The position numbers and the translations under genes were made by a program. The notes beneath the pieces were generated by a model. The model had not been told where the DNA came from and searched no databases. It worked only from the letters and a program-made list of their open reading frames with translations. A stretch of DNA of 24,669 nucleotides from an uncultured Lachnospiraceae bacterium. Its GTDB lineage: Bacteria > Bacillota > Clostridia > Lachnospirales > Lachnospiraceae. Below are positions 14,015-22,401 of the stretch, piece after piece. The DNA is taken from assembly GCA_934330725.1 (NCBI GenBank), contig CAKRGM010000037.1, positions 1 to 24,669 on the forward strand. Direction: 5' to 3'. Position 1 is the stretch's first letter; the number at the start of each line of letters is the position of its first letter.

Positions 14015-15418
14015 ATGGAAGAAAAAAAACTGGGAGTAAGAAATGTTATCTCCGTTTCAGTAGGCCTTGTCATTGCTACCAGCTGCCTTGTCTCTCTTGG
14101 ACAAGGCGCCGGAAGTATCGGTGTCTCATTTATATTCGCAATGATTATCGCCTGTATACTAAACATGATTTCTATTGCATCAATGTCAGAATTAAATGCC
14201 CTGATGCCAAATACCACCGGCGGTCTGGCGCAATATACCCTGACAAGCCTTGGACCTGTCCCAACAATGGTTTCAATGGTAGGTGGTTATATTCTTTGTA
14301 ATGTTATGTCTGCTGGCGTAGAAGCATCCATCTTCTCATATGCAATGGGTGAAATACTTCACTTGCCAATATCTAATTTCTGGTATACATTTATTGTAAC
14401 TGTTATCCTTTTAATAGCCAATCTGCGCGGCGTCGATATGTTTGCTAAAATACAGGATCTTGTCGCATATCTTTTATTGGGATCAATGCTGATTATGGGA
14501 TTAATTGGTGTATTTAAACTTGGAACCGGCACACCTGTCGACCAGCCTTACTCAATGGCCACAGGTATATCGGATGTTATTCCAATGGTTGCAGTCGCTT
14601 TCTGGCTATTCATTGGTGCTGAATATTCAATTCCAATCTCTAAAGATGTTAAGAATGCAAAACGAAATGTTCCTCTTGGCATGTTTATCGGTCTTGCAAT
14701 AATGTGCGTTGTACAGTCTGTGCTTATTTTTGGTTTCCACAACTATACAGAATGGGGCGAACTGGCCGACTCTCCTGCCCCTCACCTGCTTTACGGCATG
14801 AATCTGCTTGGCACTCCGGGAAAAATGTGGATGACACTGGTTGCTGCACTTGCCGTTATAAGCACACAAAACTCCAGCGTTCAGGGTCTTGCCAATATAT
14901 GTCAGGGTATGGCAAAAATGAATATGATGCCTCAGATATTTGCAAAAACGAATAATAAGAAAGTTCCTTATATAGGTGTATGGTTTGTCAGCATATTGAT
15001 TCTTATCTTTGGTTATGTCAGTAATGATTCATCTGATATAATCAGCTTCCTGATTCTGGTTGGATCAGTATTCTGGATGGTAAGCTACATTTTTGCACAT
15101 ATCGATGTGCTTGTGTTAAGGAAACGCCTTCCTAAAGCGCCCCGGAACTTTAAAGTTCCATTTGGTCCGGTTCTGCCTGTTATTGGTATTGCCGGCACTG
15201 TATATATGATACTCAATATTTCCACAGATCCACATGAACGCATGATGATCTGGCTGGTAACAGGAATCACTTTCCTTGCATTATTTATATACTCATTTTT
15301 CTGGATTAAATTTAAGATGAAAATTCCGGTATTTAAGAGTATCCCTCTTGAAAAAGTTATGGCAATGGAAAATGAATTATACTACATAATACGTAAACGT
15401 AAAAATCTTTGTAAATAA
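14015..15418 (+). CDS. APC-superfamily amino acid/polyamine permease
   Basis: A 467-residue membrane protein with about twelve hydrophobic segments. The N-terminus (NVISVSVGLVIATSCLVSLG, then GAGSIGVSF) fits helix 1 of the APC amino acid-polyamine-organocation family, in which the broken helix contacts substrate. Other signatures include SMSELNALMPNTTGG (56-70) and FWLFIGAEYSIPISKDVKNAKRNVP (about 197-221). The C-terminal tail is basic (IIRKRKNLCK). AAAGGAGG at 14001-14008 overlaps the PII stop codon, so the two are translationally coupled. By context it may import putrescine, export GABA or exchange the two; the sequence does not decide. It ends about 67 bp before the glycerate kinase. Confidence 0.88.
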   Translation: MEEKKLGVRNVISVSVGLVIATSCLVSLGQGAGSIGVSFIFAMIIACILNMISIASMSELNALMPNTTGGLAQYTLTSLGPVPTMVSMVGGYILCNVMSAGVEASIFSYAMGEILHLPISNFWYTFIVTVILLIANLRGVDMFAKIQDLVAYLLLGSMLIMGLIGVFKLGTGTPVDQPYSMATGISDVIPMVAVAFWLFIGAEYSIPISKDVKNAKRNVPLGMFIGLAIMCVVQSVLIFGFHNYTEWGELADSPAPHLLYGMNLLGTPGKMWMTLVAALAVISTQNSSVQGLANICQGMAKMNMMPQIFAKTNNKKVPYIGVWFVSILILIFGYVSNDSSDIISFLILVGSVFWMVSYIFAHIDVLVLRKRLPKAPRNFKVPFGPVLPVIGIAGTVYMILNISTDPHERMMIWLVTGITFLALFIYSFFWIKFKMKIPVFKSIPLEKVMAMENELYYIIRKRKNLCK

Positions 15419-15426
15419 AATGGCGG

Positions 15427-15473
15427 ATAGTGTGAAAAATCATTTTGATGCAATTGATTTCACACACTATGGA
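15427..15473 (+). repeat. Inverted repeat between permease and glycerate kinase
   Basis: GTGTGAAA (about 15429-15436) pairs with TTTCACAC about 20 nt later, in the 67-bp gap before the kinase start. There is no T tract. It could be an operator or an mRNA-stability hairpin. Confidence 0.4.
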
Positions 15474-15485
15474 ATGGGGAATAAT

Positions 15486-16637
15486 ATGAAAAAAATTCTA
15501 ATTGCAATTGATTCTTTTAAAGGAAGTTTATCTTCAATGGAAGCTGGAAATGCTGCTGCTGCCGGTATCAGGCGTGTGTTCCCTGATGCTGATATAGCAG
15601 TACGCCCATTGGCAGATGGCGGTGAAGGCACCGTAGATGCACTGGCTTCAGGCTGCAATGGCACAATACATACAATATCTGTAACCGGTCCACTTAATAA
15701 AAAGGTAAGCTGCAGATACTGCATTATTCCTCATAACCGTACCGCCGTAATTGAAATGTCCGGTGCCGCCGGTATAACCCTGCTTTCTGAAAAAGAACGC
15801 AATCCTCTTATGACAACAACCTATGGTGTTGGCGAAGTAATCAAAGACGCAATAAAAAATAACTGCCGTAATTTTATTATAGGAATTGGTGGAAGTGCGA
15901 CAAATGATGGTGGTGGTGGAATGCTTCAGGCCCTCGGATTCGGCTTCCTTGACAAAGACGGAAAACAGATATCACCTGGTGCACAGGGGCTTAGTAAATT
16001 AGACCATATAACAGACAACAATATAATTAAAGAACTTAAAGAATGCTCATTTAAAATAGCATGTGATGTCACCAATCCACTTTGCGGGGAAAACGGATGC
16101 AGTGCTGTTTTTGGTCCTCAGAAAGGTGCCGATAAAGACATGATTGCCTGCATGGACAGCTGGCTGCACTCATATGCTTCCATTGCAAAAAAGAAATACC
16201 CGCTGGCAGACCCTGAATATCCGGGAAGCGGCGCTGCCGGTGGTATGGGATTTGCATTTCATACATTTTTAAATGCCAGCTTAGAATCAGGAGTTAAAAT
16301 AATTCTCAATGAAACCCGCCTGAGTGATTACATTAAAGAGGCTGATATATGTATAACCGGTGAAGGCCGTCTTGACGGACAGACTGTAATGGGTAAAGCC
16401 CCTATCGGTGTTGCCCGGATTGCAAAACAGTACAACAAACCTGTGATTGCTTTTTCCGGATGTGTAAGCCGTGATGCTGTAAAATGCAATCAGGCAGGCA
16501 TTGATGCATATTTTCCGATTCTTCAGAATGTAGTAACACTTTCAGAAGCCATGGCTCCTGAAAATGCAGCCATGAATATGGCTGCTACAGCAGAGCAGGT
16601 ATTCCGGCTTATGAATCTGCAACTCCCTTTAGTCTGA
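15486..16637 (+). CDS. Glycerate kinase (type II, GarK/GlxK-like)
   Basis: A 383-residue kinase that phosphorylates D-glycerate, giving 2-phosphoglycerate in the GarK-type family. Signatures include the N-terminal IAIDSFKGSLSSMEAG, RPLADGGEGTVDAL, GIGGSATNDGGGGMLQALGF and ITGEGRLDGQTVMGKAP. The frame opens at 15420, but ATG 15486 has GGGGA 5 nt upstream and gives the family N-terminus, so the first 22 codons are rejected. It follows the permease on the same strand. Its link to putrescine use is not obvious; it may be a passenger, or the permease may serve another substrate. It converges on the histidine kinase gene with only 27 bp between stops and no visible terminator. Confidence 0.93.
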   Translation: MKKILIAIDSFKGSLSSMEAGNAAAAGIRRVFPDADIAVRPLADGGEGTVDALASGCNGTIHTISVTGPLNKKVSCRYCIIPHNRTAVIEMSGAAGITLLSEKERNPLMTTTYGVGEVIKDAIKNNCRNFIIGIGGSATNDGGGGMLQALGFGFLDKDGKQISPGAQGLSKLDHITDNNIIKELKECSFKIACDVTNPLCGENGCSAVFGPQKGADKDMIACMDSWLHSYASIAKKKYPLADPEYPGSGAAGGMGFAFHTFLNASLESGVKIILNETRLSDYIKEADICITGEGRLDGQTVMGKAPIGVARIAKQYNKPVIAFSGCVSRDAVKCNQAGIDAYFPILQNVVTLSEAMAPENAAMNMAATAEQVFRLMNLQLPLV

Positions 16638-16664
16638 TTTTAATACACTGGCTGTACCCTTCCC

Positions 16665-18749
16665 TTATATTAATATCTGTGCAAGAGCTCTTTTAAGTAC
16701 CTCTACACTTACGGGTTTAGCTATGTGAGCATCCATTCCAATCTCCAGTGCCTTCTTTTTGTCCTCAGCAAAGGCATTGGCTGTCATGGCAATAATAGGA
16801 ATTTTAGAAAGTCTGTCATCATCAAGTGACCTGATGATTTTAGTCGCCTTGTAACCATTCATATTAGGCATTTGTATATCCATAAGAATCAGGTCGTAAT
16901 ATCCCGGAGCTGCTTTTTCAAGCTTTCCTAAACATTCTATGCCATCTCTTGCCCTGTCAACTTCAAAACCTGCCTCACTTAAAATTGTCATTGCAATCTC
17001 AGCATTTAAATCATTGTCCTCCGCAATAAGCAGGCGCTTTCCCTTAAAAGAATCACAAACCATCTGGCTGTTTGTGTTGCATTTCTCTGGCTGTATTTTC
17101 TCATCAACTATTCTGTGCGGAATAATCACTGTAAACCTGGATCCTTTGCCCTGCTTACTTTCTACATATATTTTGCCATTCATTATATCTACCAGCTGTT
17201 TTGCTATAGCCATACCAAGACCGGTTCCCCGCTGACCGCTGTCCGTCGATGTTCTTTCCCTTGAAAAATCTTCAAATATATGGTCAAGAAAATCTTTTGA
17301 CATTCCAATTCCTGTATCCTCAATCTGCGTACGATACAATACATGTCCCTCTTTTGCAGCAGGAAGTTCATCAACACGAAAATCAACAGTACCACCGGGC
17401 AATGTATATTTATACGCATTACCTAATATATTTAAAAGAACTTCCTTCACTTTAACAGTATCGCAATATATCTTATTATGATGAACATTAAGGGATCTGG
17501 TAAAATTAATGTTCTTCTCTGCCATCTGGTTTTCAAAAACATAAAATATAGAATCATTAAATTCTCTTGCATCTATGATTGTTTCATCCAAAACACTCTT
17601 ACCACTCTCAATACGTGCCATCTCTAATACATTATTTATCAGTGAAAGCAGATACTCACTTGAACTTCTGATTTTTGATATATAATCTGATACTTTCTCA
17701 GGATCGTCTCTATGAGAACTTAAAAGTTCCGTAAACCCAATGATTGCATTCATTGGCGTCCTGATATCATGTGACATGTTAAATAAAAACGTTGATTTTG
17801 CCTTATTAGCCTCTTTAGCAGCTGCTAAAGCTTTCTCCAGCTTATCCTTCTGCTGTTTTTCAAACATAACTGCACTGTCAATATTCTGAAACCCTGCAAC
17901 AATATGCCTGTTTGTTTCTAAACATATATATTTTGCCTGATAATAGTGAACCTCATTATTATCAAGAACACGATACGATATAGTATATTCCCGGCGCGTT
18001 CCCAACGCTTCTATAATAGATTCCGGTTTCATTTTTTCTTTAAGCATTTCCTTATCATCAGGATATACCCTGTCTTCAATATATCTCAAACAGAATTTAT
18101 AATATTCAAAATACTTATCCCTGCTTTGGATTCCCCGTGTCACATATCCATTTAATTTAATTATCCTGCCTCTGTTCTCAAATGGTTCAACCAGATAAAC
18201 ATTCATATAATCACAGCTTAATGCCTGCACGATTTCTAATTGCTCATCTAAGAATCCCTGTGCTTCTTTCTCATACCTTTCTTTCTCAATGATAAAGCTT
18301 TCTTCCTTGTTCTTCAATTCTGAATAATCACGCGCTACTACAAGTGCACGCACATGTCCCGTATTCGTATTTCTCACTAAAATGTATGTAACCTTATACA
18401 GCATATCACCCTTTTTAGAATGAACTACCATTTCATATATGTGATTTCCTTTATCAAATGCCACAAGTAAAGCCTTTCGTGAGCGATGCATATATTCATA
18501 AGAATTATCCAGTCCATTTTCAACCGAACGCTTTATTAATTCATCAAATGAAAATGGTGGTACAAGACCAAGTGCGGCTGAAACATTTACACCTTTATTA
18601 CTGATTATATCCTGCTCTACAATTCCATCCGTAACATCAAACTCATAGGTATATAATGCCCCTTCCGTAATTGTCGCAATAACATCGCTTAAGAATGATA
18701 CATCCATTTTATTTAAGTTATTTTTTAGCGTTTCTTTTAAACCATTCAT
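16665..18749 (-). CDS. Soluble hybrid sensor histidine kinase with receiver domain
   Basis: A 694-residue signalling protein without transmembrane segments. Residues 1-145 and about 165-300 look like two PAS-type sensor regions (each ends in a VARDYSE- or VAGFQNID-like strand), joined to a coiled-coil (295-318). The HisKA domain carries phosphoacceptor H327 in FNMSHDIRTPMNAIIGF. The ATPase domain shows the N box (NILGNAYKYT, 440-449), G1 (EDTGIGMS, 477-484) and G2 (GTGLGMAIAKQLVDIMNGK). The C-terminal receiver has D624 in LILMDIQMPNMNGY and K678. It has no DNA-binding output, so it passes phosphate to an Hpt protein or acts by the receiver; partner not in the window. GGGGGA precedes the ATG. 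Cytoplasmic kinases of this shape are common in Lachnospiraceae; the signal is unknown. Confidence 0.92.
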   Translation of the reverse strand: MNGLKETLKNNLNKMDVSFLSDVIATITEGALYTYEFDVTDGIVEQDIISNKGVNVSAALGLVPPFSFDELIKRSVENGLDNSYEYMHRSRKALLVAFDKGNHIYEMVVHSKKGDMLYKVTYILVRNTNTGHVRALVVARDYSELKNKEESFIIEKERYEKEAQGFLDEQLEIVQALSCDYMNVYLVEPFENRGRIIKLNGYVTRGIQSRDKYFEYYKFCLRYIEDRVYPDDKEMLKEKMKPESIIEALGTRREYTISYRVLDNNEVHYYQAKYICLETNRHIVAGFQNIDSAVMFEKQQKDKLEKALAAAKEANKAKSTFLFNMSHDIRTPMNAIIGFTELLSSHRDDPEKVSDYISKIRSSSEYLLSLINNVLEMARIESGKSVLDETIIDAREFNDSIFYVFENQMAEKNINFTRSLNVHHNKIYCDTVKVKEVLLNILGNAYKYTLPGGTVDFRVDELPAAKEGHVLYRTQIEDTGIGMSKDFLDHIFEDFSRERTSTDSGQRGTGLGMAIAKQLVDIMNGKIYVESKQGKGSRFTVIIPHRIVDEKIQPEKCNTNSQMVCDSFKGKRLLIAEDNDLNAEIAMTILSEAGFEVDRARDGIECLGKLEKAAPGYYDLILMDIQMPNMNGYKATKIIRSLDDDRLSKIPIIAMTANAFAEDKKKALEIGMDAHIAKPVSVEVLKRALAQILI

Positions 18750-18956
18750 CTTATGTCCCCCAATTCATAAACCGACCAGACGTAAAGTGCTTTATTTCAA
18801 TATAAAAATATATGGCTGTTTAAGTAATGCAGCTTTCACACACTTTTGATCAATCTAATCTGATATAAATATTGTGAATCTCTCATTCTTAAATAGCCAT
18901 ATACACTAAAAATCAATACTTTAACTGGATTATATCACTGATTAACAGCCATGTCA
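18750..18956. other. Intergenic region with long-spaced inverted repeat
   Basis: 207 bp between the end of the copper chaperone gene and the start of the hybrid kinase. ATATGGCTGTTTAAG (18810-18824) is matched by CTTAAATAGCCATAT (18888-18902), a 15-bp inverted repeat with one mismatch and a 63-nt loop; the half-site TAACAGCCAT recurs at 18943-18952. On the minus strand the distal arm is followed by ATTTTTATATT, so it might end the copper transcript. No clear kinase promoter is assigned. Confidence 0.5.
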
Positions 18957-19214
18957 TTATTTTTTATGAAATAATGAAAATCCCTTCTTTTCATAAGGCT
19001 CTGTTTCAACAGATACTACCTTATATCCTGTTGCATCTATTGCACTCTTTAATTTTGTTTCATCCAACGGATCCTCTGATATTATCTCAGTTTTGTTTTT
19101 ACTGTGGGAAGATGAAACCTTTTTAACATTAAATTCTTTTCTTATCGCATCATTTACGTGGCTTTCACACATTCCACACATCATACCATCAATTCCAAGT
19201 GTTGTCTTTATCAT
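18957..19214 (-). CDS. Copper chaperone-like heavy-metal-associated (HMA) domain protein
   Basis: An 85-residue protein consisting of one HMA fold. The metal site is GMMCGMCESHV with C13 and C16, and the typical end AIDATGYKVVSVE. After it, a short basic tail (KKGFSLFHKK) is added. It would carry Cu(I) in the cytosol and hand it to CopA or CsoR. A GGAGG site lies before the ATG at 19214. It is the third gene of the copper operon, 44 bp after copA. The segment SSHSKNKTEI between the second helix and strand is polar; otherwise the domain looks complete. CopZ-type naming is reasonable but not proven. Confidence 0.88.
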   Translation of the reverse strand: MIKTTLGIDGMMCGMCESHVNDAIRKEFNVKKVSSSHSKNKTEIISEDPLDETKLKSAIDATGYKVVSVETEPYEKKGFSLFHKK

Positions 19215-19258
19215 AATTATCCTCCATTCTTGCGCTGCTTTGCGTAAATTACTTTAAA

Positions 19259-21793
19259 TTATTTTATTTTAAGAACTTTGTAGCCCTGTTCTTCAACTGC
19301 TTTTATCATCTTAGAATTATCTAACGATGAATTTAGTGTTACAACTGCTGTTTTATCCTTGTAACTTACCTTTGCCTCATTTATCTGTGGAAGTGCTTCA
19401 AGTGCTTTTTTAACGGTTGCCTCACAATGTCCGCACATCATTCCTTTTATCTTTAATGTTCTTATATGCTCTTCATCACCATGCTTTTCTTCTTCAGTGA
19501 CTCTTTCCTTGCTTTCCTTATCTGATTTGCTTCCTGTGTCTTTATACATTTTAAATAGATTAAGTCTCAATGCATTAGACACAACACAAAAGCTTGAAAG
19601 GCTCATGGCAAATGCGCCAAACATAGGGTTCAGTGTCCATCCAAACAGTGGTATCCATACACCTGCTGCCAGTGGAATTCCAATAACATTATAGAAAAAT
19701 GCCCAGAACAGATTCTCATGTATATTTCTTAATGTTGCACGGCTTAACCTGATTGCTGCCGGAACATCACTAAGTCTGCTCTTCATAAGCACCACATCTG
19801 CTGCATCAATTGCAATATCTGTACCGGCTCCGATTGCAATTCCCACATCTGCCCTTGTAAGTGCAGGTGCATCATTTATTCCATCTCCAACCATTGCGGT
19901 CTTTCCTTTGCTCTTTAATGAACGTATTACACTTTCCTTTCCATCAGGAAGCACTCCGGCAATAACTTCATCCACACCTGCCTGTGCACCTATCGCCTTT
20001 GCCGTACGCTCATTATCACCTGTAAGCATCACAACATGGATTCCCATTTCCTGAAGCTGCCTTACGGCCTTCGGGCTGTCCTGCTTTATAACATCCGCAA
20101 CAGCTATTATACCTGAAAGTTTTCCACCCCTTGCAAACATCAGCGGAGTTTTTCCACTTTCTGCAAGCTGCTGTGCTTTTTCAATAAACTCCTGTGGAAC
20201 CTGTGTCTGTGAACTTATATACTTCACACTTCCACCAATCAGTTTTTCTCCTTCATAAAATGCCTCAAGCCCATTTCCAACAAGCGCATTAAAATCATTA
20301 ACATCAAATGTCTGTATATTCATCTGCTGTGCTTTACCGGTGATTGCCTTCGCAAGCGGATGTTCACTCTTTATTTCAAGCGATGCCGCCTGTGTTAAAA
20401 GTTCCATCTCAGAATACGCTTCTGCAGGAATAATATCTGTAACTACCGGCTCACCATTTGTTATGGTTCCTGTCTTATCAAGTGCAACTATCTGTACTCT
20501 TCCTGCCTCTTCAAGTGATACTGCCGTCTTAAACAGTATACCGTTTTTTGCACCCATGCCATTTCCAACCATAATTGCCACCGGTGTCGCAAGTCCAAGT
20601 GCACAAGGACAGCTTATTACAAGCACCGATATACCACGTGCAAGAGCATATCCAAATGCATGTCCCGTAAGCAGCCATACAATAGTAGTAATAACTGCAA
20701 TTGCAATTACTATTGGAACAAATACACCTGACACCTTATCGGCAATCTTTGCGATTGGTGCCTTTGTTGCTGCCGCATCACTTACCATTTTTATAATCTG
20801 CGACAATGTTGTATCTTCGCCGACTCTAGTAGCTTCACATCTTATAAATCCTGACTGGTTTATTGTTGCAGCTGATACTAAATCTCCAACTGATTTGTCT
20901 ACCGGAATACTCTCACCTGTAAGGGCTGCTTCATTAACTGCACTGCTTCCCTCTATTATTTTCCCATCAACAGGAATATTTTCCCCGGGACGTACAACAA
21001 ATATATCATTCTTTTGAACCTGATCAATTGAAACCGTCACTTCTTTTCCATCCCGCTCAACAACAGCCGTTTTAGGCGAAAGTTTCATAAGACTCTTTAA
21101 AGCGTCTGTTGTCTTTCCCTTAGATCTTGCTTCAAGCATTTTACCAACCGTAATAAGTGTTAATATCATGGCCGCCGATTCAAAGTAAAAATTCATCATA
21201 TAATCCATGACTGCCTGTGAATCGCCGTCTACCTGGGCTCTTGTCATTGCAAAAAGGCAATACACACTCCAAAGAAATGATGCCATTGATCCCATGGCTA
21301 CCAGTGTATCCATGTTAGGTGATCTGTGCCAAAGACTCTTAAATCCACTGATAAAAAACTTCTGGTTTATAACCATAATAATTGCCGACAGGATAAGCTG
21401 CACAAGTCCCATTGCTACATGGTTACCATTAAACCACGATGGAAGCGGCCAGTTCCACATCATATGTCCCATTGAAAAATACATTAATATAACAAGAAAT
21501 ATAACACTTGCTATAAGCCTCTTCTTTAATACCGGCGTTTCCTTATCCTCAAGCGCCTCTTCATCTGCTGACATATTATGAACCGTCTCATCTGAATTCT
21601 TAAGAGATGCTCCATATCCTGCCTGTTCAACAGCTGATATTACTGCCGCTGAATCAGCACTTCCCTCTACTCCCATTGAATTCGTCAGAAGACTGACCGA
21701 ACAGGACGTTACACCCGGCACTTTTGAAACGGCCTTTTCAACCCTTGCACTGCAGGCCGCACAGCTCATACCTGTAACTTTATATTGTTCCAT
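19259..21793 (-). CDS. copA: Copper-translocating P1B-type ATPase
   Basis: An 844-residue Cu(I) exporter. The N-terminal HMA domain carries the CAAC site (C11, C14). Paired membrane segments (about 93-220) precede the actuator domain with TGES (292-295). The metal-passing motif CPC is at 395-397 (ISCPCALGLATP), the phosphorylated aspartate D439 in DKTGT, followed by TGDNE and GDGINDAPAL of the nucleotide/P domains, and the last membrane pair near 700-750. A second HMA domain is at the extreme C-terminus (about 778-844, CGHC near 787-790), after a charged linker; most CopA proteins carry HMA domains only at the N-terminus. AAAGGAGAA lies upstream of the ATG. It sits between csoR (38 bp upstream) and the chaperone gene (44 bp downstream). 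Confidence 0.97.
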   Translation of the reverse strand: MEQYKVTGMSCAACSARVEKAVSKVPGVTSCSVSLLTNSMGVEGSADSAAVISAVEQAGYGASLKNSDETVHNMSADEEALEDKETPVLKKRLIASVIFLVILMYFSMGHMMWNWPLPSWFNGNHVAMGLVQLILSAIIMVINQKFFISGFKSLWHRSPNMDTLVAMGSMASFLWSVYCLFAMTRAQVDGDSQAVMDYMMNFYFESAAMILTLITVGKMLEARSKGKTTDALKSLMKLSPKTAVVERDGKEVTVSIDQVQKNDIFVVRPGENIPVDGKIIEGSSAVNEAALTGESIPVDKSVGDLVSAATINQSGFIRCEATRVGEDTTLSQIIKMVSDAAATKAPIAKIADKVSGVFVPIVIAIAVITTIVWLLTGHAFGYALARGISVLVISCPCALGLATPVAIMVGNGMGAKNGILFKTAVSLEEAGRVQIVALDKTGTITNGEPVVTDIIPAEAYSEMELLTQAASLEIKSEHPLAKAITGKAQQMNIQTFDVNDFNALVGNGLEAFYEGEKLIGGSVKYISSQTQVPQEFIEKAQQLAESGKTPLMFARGGKLSGIIAVADVIKQDSPKAVRQLQEMGIHVVMLTGDNERTAKAIGAQAGVDEVIAGVLPDGKESVIRSLKSKGKTAMVGDGINDAPALTRADVGIAIGAGTDIAIDAADVVLMKSRLSDVPAAIRLSRATLRNIHENLFWAFFYNVIGIPLAAGVWIPLFGWTLNPMFGAFAMSLSSFCVVSNALRLNLFKMYKDTGSKSDKESKERVTEEEKHGDEEHIRTLKIKGMMCGHCEATVKKALEALPQINEAKVSYKDKTAVVTLNSSLDNSKMIKAVEEQGYKVLKIK

Positions 21794-21831
21794 TACATTT
21801 ATTCTCCTTTCTGCATCTGGCAGTTACCAGA

Positions 21832-22158
21832 CTACTTCATAAGCTTCTGTAAGGTTGCAACAAGTTCATCAACAACCTCCTCTTTGCCTTCTTTTATGTC
21901 GCGGACTACACAGGAATGAATATGACTTGAAAGTAATTCTCTGTTAAATGCATTGATTGCAGCACTGACTGCCGCTGACTGTATTAATACATCATTACAG
22001 TATGCGTCATTCTCAACCATACCCTTAATTCCTCTTATCTGCCCTTCAATCCGGCTTAAGCGGTTAATAAGCTTTTTCTTCTGGTCCTGTGGCCGCTTAG
22101 TAGTTTTACAGCAGCATCCACATCCATTTTCATCTTTATCTGTTTTTTTATTATGCAT
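21832..22158 (-). CDS. csoR: CsoR-family copper-sensing repressor
   Basis: A 108-residue all-helical metal-sensing repressor. The Cu(I) ligand set typical of CsoR is visible: C54 (DAYCNDVL), H79 and C83 (SHIHSCV). The region NRLSRIEGQIRGIKGMVE is the family DNA-binding signature. The N-terminus is longer than usual and carries four extra cysteines (GCGCCCK, C13, C15, C16, C17), which may bind additional metal. First gene of the copper operon. Apo-CsoR should bind the palindrome at 22213-22229 and repress csoR-copA-chaperone; copper would release it. Confidence 0.95.
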   Translation of the reverse strand: MHNKKTDKDENGCGCCCKTTKRPQDQKKKLINRLSRIEGQIRGIKGMVENDAYCNDVLIQSAAVSAAINAFNRELLSSHIHSCVVRDIKEGKEEVVDELVATLQKLMK

Positions 22159-22207
22159 ATTTTCCTCATTTCACAAATGCTTTACATTAAATTTTTACTT
22201 CTGTTTT

Positions 22208-22236
22208 AAGATATACCCCCTTGGGGTATTTGTCAA
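22208..22236 (-). promoter_or_regulatory. Promoter of the copper operon
   Basis: On the minus strand, TTGACA (22231-22236), exactly 17 bp, then TATCTT (22208-22213). It lies 50-78 bp before the csoR start codon, and its spacer is wholly occupied by the CsoR palindrome. Confidence 0.8.
22213..22229. promoter_or_regulatory. CsoR operator
   Basis: ATACCCCCTTGGGGTAT: perfect 7-bp arms ATACCCC/GGGGTAT around a 3-bp centre. A G/C-rich palindrome flanked by A/T is the known type of CsoR binding site. It stands out in this AT-rich intergenic DNA and fits between the -35 and -10 boxes, so binding would exclude RNA polymerase. Confidence 0.88.
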
Positions 22237-22341
22237 CTGGTAATTTTATAAAAATGCTTTGTTGATAAATATGTTCACCTATTTTTCCGTGATACTTTTA
22301 TTCTTTACTTTGGTACTTCTATCCTTTAATATAGCATGCCA

Positions 22342-22386
22342 AAAAGGCAGAAAAAACATACCTGTAATATGTTTTTTCTGCCTTTT
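22342..22386 (-). terminator. Terminator-type hairpin after the AgrC-like gene
   Basis: A perfect 19-bp inverted repeat (AAAAGGCAGAAAAAACATA at 22342-22360; complement at 22368-22386) with a 7-nt loop, 16 bp beyond the end of the kinase frame. On the minus strand it ends CTGCCTTTTT, a good intrinsic terminator; it would also isolate the copper promoter from upstream readthrough. Confidence 0.8.
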
Positions 22387-22401
22387 AAAGTCAATTGATT
22401 A

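Noticed and set aside
20340..21017. 225-codon open frame on the plus strand inside copA
   Set aside because: It lies antisense to the conserved CopA core, has no ribosome binding site and its protein is a low-complexity Ser/Ile/Ala string; it is a shadow of copA codon use.
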